Position numbers and translations under genes: made by a program. Shown here in pieces: positions 5,792 to 8,212 of a DNA stretch of 8,212 nucleotides. The notes under the pieces are model-generated. The model was not told where the DNA came from. It did no database searches and worked only from the letters and a program-made list of their open reading frames with translations. The DNA is from CAYJOG01 sp964371695 [NCBI: uncultured bacterium]. Its GTDB lineage: Bacteria; CAYJOG01. The DNA is taken from positions 1-8,212 of the forward strand of contig CAYJOG010000106.1 of NCBI GenBank assembly GCA_964371695.1, read 5' to 3'. How positions within the stretch are numbered: position 1 is the stretch's first letter; every line of letters starts with the position of its first letter.

Positions 5792-6124
5792 TCATGGCTC
5801 CTGCGGGGGCTGGTCTTCCTCCACCGTCACCTGCAACGGGTGGCCATATTGCCGGGCCAGACCCATCACCTGCAGGGCCTTGGTCTCGGCGATGTCTCGC
5901 GTGAAAACACCGGCCACCCCCACCCCCTGTTGATGCACCGCCAGCATCAGCGCCTCGGCGGCGGTGGAACTCAGGTGAAACACCCGCCTGAGCACCATCA
6001 CCACAAACTCCATGGGTGTGAAGTCGTCGTTGTGAATCAGCACCTTGTAAAGCGGCGGACGTTTTGTCCGCGCCCTGGTGCGCTCTTTGACGGAAACGTT
6101 TTCTTGGGGGAGGCGTTGCGCCAT
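5792..6124 (-). CDS. clpS: ATP-dependent Clp protease adaptor ClpS
   Basis: This 110-residue protein is ClpS, which binds N-degron substrates and delivers them to the ClpA-ClpP protease in the cytoplasm. After a basic, poorly conserved tail comes YKVLIHNDDFTPMEFVVMVL (residues 26-45). The substrate-pocket residues N32, D33, D34, T36 and M38 are present, followed by M60, V63 and H64 in LMLAVHQQG, then GVF and the ETK segment near 80-82. All match E. coli ClpS positions, so it should be functional. Length is normal. It starts at ATG 6124 with no strong ribosome site, 19 bp after the stop of the preceding small gene. clpA, its usual neighbour, does not follow: a 300-bp regulatory region does. 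Read-through from the AT-rich pair upstream could express it, or a promoter may lie inside that gene. Confidence 0.95.
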   Translation of the reverse strand: MAQRLPQENVSVKERTRARTKRPPLYKVLIHNDDFTPMEFVVMVLRRVFHLSSTAAEALMLAVHQQGVGVAGVFTRDIAETKALQVMGLARQYGHPLQVTVEEDQPPQEP

Positions 6125-6143
6125 GACGTCATGACAATCCCGG

Positions 6144-6419
6144 TCAGCGGCTTTGCCTCATGGCCATGATGTCGTTATACCCCCTGTGTGAGATGGGCAG
6201 GGCAAGAGTGATTTGAATGAGTTGGGCGGAAGACAGATTTTTTTCAAGCACATGCCACAGGGCATCGGCGTTTTCCTGATCATAACCATCAGGAAACGCA
6301 TCAGAAACCACAAAAACATGGTAATTCCCGGTAAGTCTGTTTTTGGAAACACCAAGGGTCGCGTCAGGATAAGCCGCTTTGAGGATTTTATCTATTTTGT
6401 TCTTCATGTTTTCCGCCAC
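6144..6419 (-). CDS. small hypothetical protein with BolA-like pattern, partner of the HEPN gene
   Basis: This 91-residue protein has no confident family. Its layout is a helix (KIDKILKAAYPDA), a short strand and loop, GNYHVFVVSDAFPDGYDQEN, a helix (ADALWHVLEKNL) and a final strand (LIQITLALPIS). The order and the HVFVVSD-F-G pattern recall BolA-like alpha/beta proteins, but conserved BolA residues are not clearly present, so this is a weak analogy. The GTG start at 6419 is preceded by GGGAGG with close spacing. That ribosome site lies inside the last codons of the HEPN-like gene, whose TGA sits 1 bp away, so the two are translationally coupled. Base composition is AT-richer than the flanking genes, matching the HEPN-like gene and suggesting joint acquisition. 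Confidence 0.7.
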   Translation of the reverse strand: MAENMKNKIDKILKAAYPDATLGVSKNRLTGNYHVFVVSDAFPDGYDQENADALWHVLEKNLSSAQLIQITLALPISHRGYNDIMAMRQSR

Positions 6420-6420
6420 A

Positions 6421-6867
6421 TCAACCTCCCGTTATCAAGTGCGCCACAACTATATCCGCGTTTTTAAAAAATGAATCACACGTCTTTTTTTCTTTCGCAG
6501 AACTGCTCTCAGGGGAATATCTTTCTTCAGATGTCCATATGCCGTTACACTCTTTGAATGAACACTTCAACCTGATCAAATCAGTTTTCTTGAATTTCAC
6601 ACCCTTCAAAATCAATTCCAGGTAATATTCCAGCCGGTGGTGAAACACGGACAAATCATGATTTTTTTCAAGATCTTCAAGTTTTTCTTCTCCTTTCATT
6701 TCAAGCAATTGCCATTTAAGAATGCACTCCAGTTGATAACCTTTCATATAAATTGCACCACGATATCTTGATCCTTTTCTGAGCGTTTCAGAATCCAGGC
6801 CGCGCTCTTTGGCTGCGGTAAATAGCTGACCGGATTTCTGATATTTATATCTTTGTTGTTGCAACAA
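6421..6867 (-). CDS. HEPN-like domain protein
   Basis: This 148-residue, mostly helical protein has the HEPN layout: a first long helix RGAIYMKGYQLECILKWQLLE (about 36-56), a KNHDLSVF turn, a helix HHRLEYYLELI, then W-SEERYSP and a last helix with FFKNADIVVAHLI. HEPN proteins include RNases of toxin-antitoxin and phage-defence systems as well as nucleotide-binding helpers. The R-x4-6-H motif of catalytic HEPN RNases is not visible, so activity is doubtful. The start is a TTG at 6867 with only a weak upstream AGG. No in-frame ATG occurs before residue 41, so the exact N-terminus is uncertain and could be damaged at the island edge. Base composition falls to roughly 30-40% G+C in places, against about 60% in neighbours, pointing to horizontal origin. 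It is coupled to the small gene after it. Confidence 0.68.
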   Translation of the reverse strand: MLQQQRYKYQKSGQLFTAAKERGLDSETLRKGSRYRGAIYMKGYQLECILKWQLLEMKGEEKLEDLEKNHDLSVFHHRLEYYLELILKGVKFKKTDLIRLKCSFKECNGIWTSEERYSPESSSAKEKKTCDSFFKNADIVVAHLITGG

Positions 6868-6931
6868 AACATATGGTAACCTGACGGAAGCGGGCTTTCA
6901 AGAAGTCCGGCAAATGAGTTGCTGAAAAACA

Positions 6932-8212
6932 ATGCCTCTGGCCAAAAAAACAGGATGGGGAATGTTGCTGCTTTTGTTTTGCAGCCTTGGTGTGGCCCAC
7001 GCCGCCGCGCCGGTTATTTCCACCGACTGGCCCAGTCGTCTGCTTTGGCTGGCCGCGCCCGAAAAACTGCCGCCACAAATCCGCCCCAGCCACACCGTGC
7101 TGCACGCCACGCCCATCCGGGCCATGCTGGCCGTGCAGTGGCCCCACCTGCGCGAAGAAACCCGCCTGCTGGCCCAGGCCCTGGGATTGGTGTTACCCAC
7201 GCCGGGTCGCGCCGCCAGCAGCGGGGCCATCTTCTGGCGGCCCGCCATGAGTGGGGAACAGACCCTCACGGTGGGGGGGTTCCGCCTGCATTACACCACC
7301 AGCGGAACCCACGCCGCACCGGCGGATTATGTAAGTGATCTGGCGGCGATTCTGGCGGACATTCAGGGCACCGAACTCACCGGCCTGGGTTATCCGCCAC
7401 CCTTGCCCGACAGCGACGGCCTGTATGACGTTTACCTTCAGAACCTCTACAACAGCACTTCCGGCACGGGTTATTTCGGTTATGTGCAGCCCGAAGGCGC
7501 GGGGGGCAACAACCCTGCCACGTCCCAGACCGAAACAGGGGCCATGTCCAGTTTCATGGTGCTGGAAAACGACCTGGCCGAGGCGGTGTTCAAAAGCCCC
7601 ACCCTGGCGCTGCGCCGCCTGAACCTGCAGGCCACGGTGGCCCACGAGTTTTTTCACGCGGTGCAGTTTGGCCTGGGGGGTTTTGAGAGCTTCAGCACCG
7701 AAGACACCTGGCTCATGGAATCCACCGCCGTGTGGATGGAAGAAACCGTCTACCCCGCCAGCAACGTGAGTTACACCGAATATCTGGACAACTTTCTGCT
7801 GGCCCCGGACCTGTTGTTTTTTTCCACCGACAGCGCCCAGGGCCTGGGCAGCGCAAAGCCCGCGCCCCTGCACGAATACGGCAGTTTTGTGTTCTGGACT
7901 TTTCTGGAAGACCACGCGCCGGACATGCGAAACGGTCTGAAACAACTGTTGATGGACAAAGCCCTGAACGGTGGCGCACTGGGCACACAGCTCGACACAC
8001 TTTTCGCCAACCACACCAGCACCAGCAAAACCACGCTGCTCCGGCAGTTTTCGCTGGCGAACGCCCTGCTGGTTTCGCCCGCCAACGTCCCGGCGGATCT
8101 GGCCGCTTACACCCACCGCGACGCGGCGGTGTTCCCGGTCATCGGCAGCGTGAGCGGCAGTGGTCTGGTGGGGGTGGAGGCGGCCCTCACGTTTGATGGC
8201 ACGATCCAGAGC
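6932..8212 (+). CDS. secreted zinc metalloprotease-like protein (MXAN_6640-like), 3' end cut by window
   Basis: The frame stays open from ATG 6932 to the window end, 427 codons with no stop, so the C-terminus is missing. It begins MPLAKKTGWGMLLLLFCSLG and continues VAHA-AAPV, a good Sec signal peptide cleaved near residue 25. The catalytic core is VAHEFFHAVQFGL with the zinc-site HEFFH at 238-242 and Q245. About 20 residues on comes LMESTAVWMEE, where E263 is the likely third ligand, and later HEYGSFVFWTFLED. This HExxHxxQ plus E-STAVWMEE pattern matches the MXAN_6640-type putative metalloproteases, exported proteins of unknown substrate. An in-frame stop at 6923-6925 fixes the start region, though no clear ribosome site precedes ATG. 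It diverges from the HEPN-like gene across 64 bp. Codon use is GC-rich, like the rest of the genome. Confidence 0.85.
   Translation, partial: MPLAKKTGWGMLLLLFCSLGVAHAAAPVISTDWPSRLLWLAAPEKLPPQIRPSHTVLHATPIRAMLAVQWPHLREETRLLAQALGLVLPTPGRAASSGAIFWRPAMSGEQTLTVGGFRLHYTTSGTHAAPADYVSDLAAILADIQGTELTGLGYPPPLPDSDGLYDVYLQNLYNSTSGTGYFGYVQPEGAGGNNPATSQTETGAMSSFMVLENDLAEAVFKSPTLALRRLNLQATVAHEFFHAVQFGLGGFESFSTEDTWLMESTAVWMEETVYPASNVSYTEYLDNFLLAPDLLFFSTDSAQGLGSAKPAPLHEYGSFVFWTFLEDHAPDMRNGLKQLLMDKALNGGALGTQLDTLFANHTSTSKTTLLRQFSLANALLVSPANVPADLAAYTHRDAAVFPVIGSVSGSGLVGVEAALTFDGTIQS

Noticed and set aside
6122-6133. 12-bp palindrome CATGACGTCATG across the clpS start
   Set aside because: Perfect, but a 12-bp palindrome is expected about twice by chance in 8 kb, and nothing nearby supports an operator.
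7193-8116. 307-codon open frame on the minus strand
   Set aside because: It is antisense to the metalloprotease gene, whose signal peptide and HEFFH motif are clear; the minus product has no recognisable domain.

Overview
The window looks like chromosomal DNA from a GC-rich Gram-negative bacterium, most likely a proteobacterium. The evidence is a ClpS adaptor, a hydrogenase-type maturation peptidase, a textbook sigma-54 promoter and several Sec-type signal peptides. Lineage cannot be fixed from sequence alone. The gene mix (large TPR proteins, a YjfB-type motility protein, an MXAN_6640-like secreted protease) would fit Magnetococcales-like, myxobacterial or delta/gammaproteobacterial genomes, but that is a guess.

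Layout: positions 1-129 are non-coding and hold a REP-like palindromic repeat. From about 5225 down to 130 a closely spaced minus-strand cluster reads, in transcription order: a kinesin-light-chain-like TPR protein, a divergent 3-methyladenine DNA glycosylase I (Tag), a PhnD-like periplasmic binding protein, a membrane-anchored TPR protein with seven 47-residue repeats, and an M52 (HyaD/HybD-type) peptidase whose GTG start overlaps the preceding stop. Gaps of 15 to about 70 bp and the final 4-bp overlap suggest one operon. Upstream of it lies a 58-codon YjfB-like motility gene (5310-5486), easily missed because of its size.

The 300-bp non-coding stretch between that gene and clpS (5487-5791) is the most interesting part. 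On the minus strand it carries a consensus-perfect sigma-54 promoter (5674-5691), then about 100 bp of structured sequence ending in a strong intrinsic terminator (5566-5597), then a separate sigma-70-like promoter and a strong Shine-Dalgarno for the yjfB-like gene. A perfect 9-bp dyad lies just upstream of the sigma-54 promoter. The simplest reading is a sigma-54-dependent small RNA of about 99 nt, or an attenuated leader, next to a motility gene.

Upstream again on the minus strand come clpS and a two-gene AT-rich pair (a HEPN-like protein and a small protein with a BolA-like pattern), probably acquired horizontally. Diverging from that pair, a plus-strand gene starts at 6932 and runs off the window end. 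It encodes a secreted zinc metalloprotease-like protein with an HEFFH motif.
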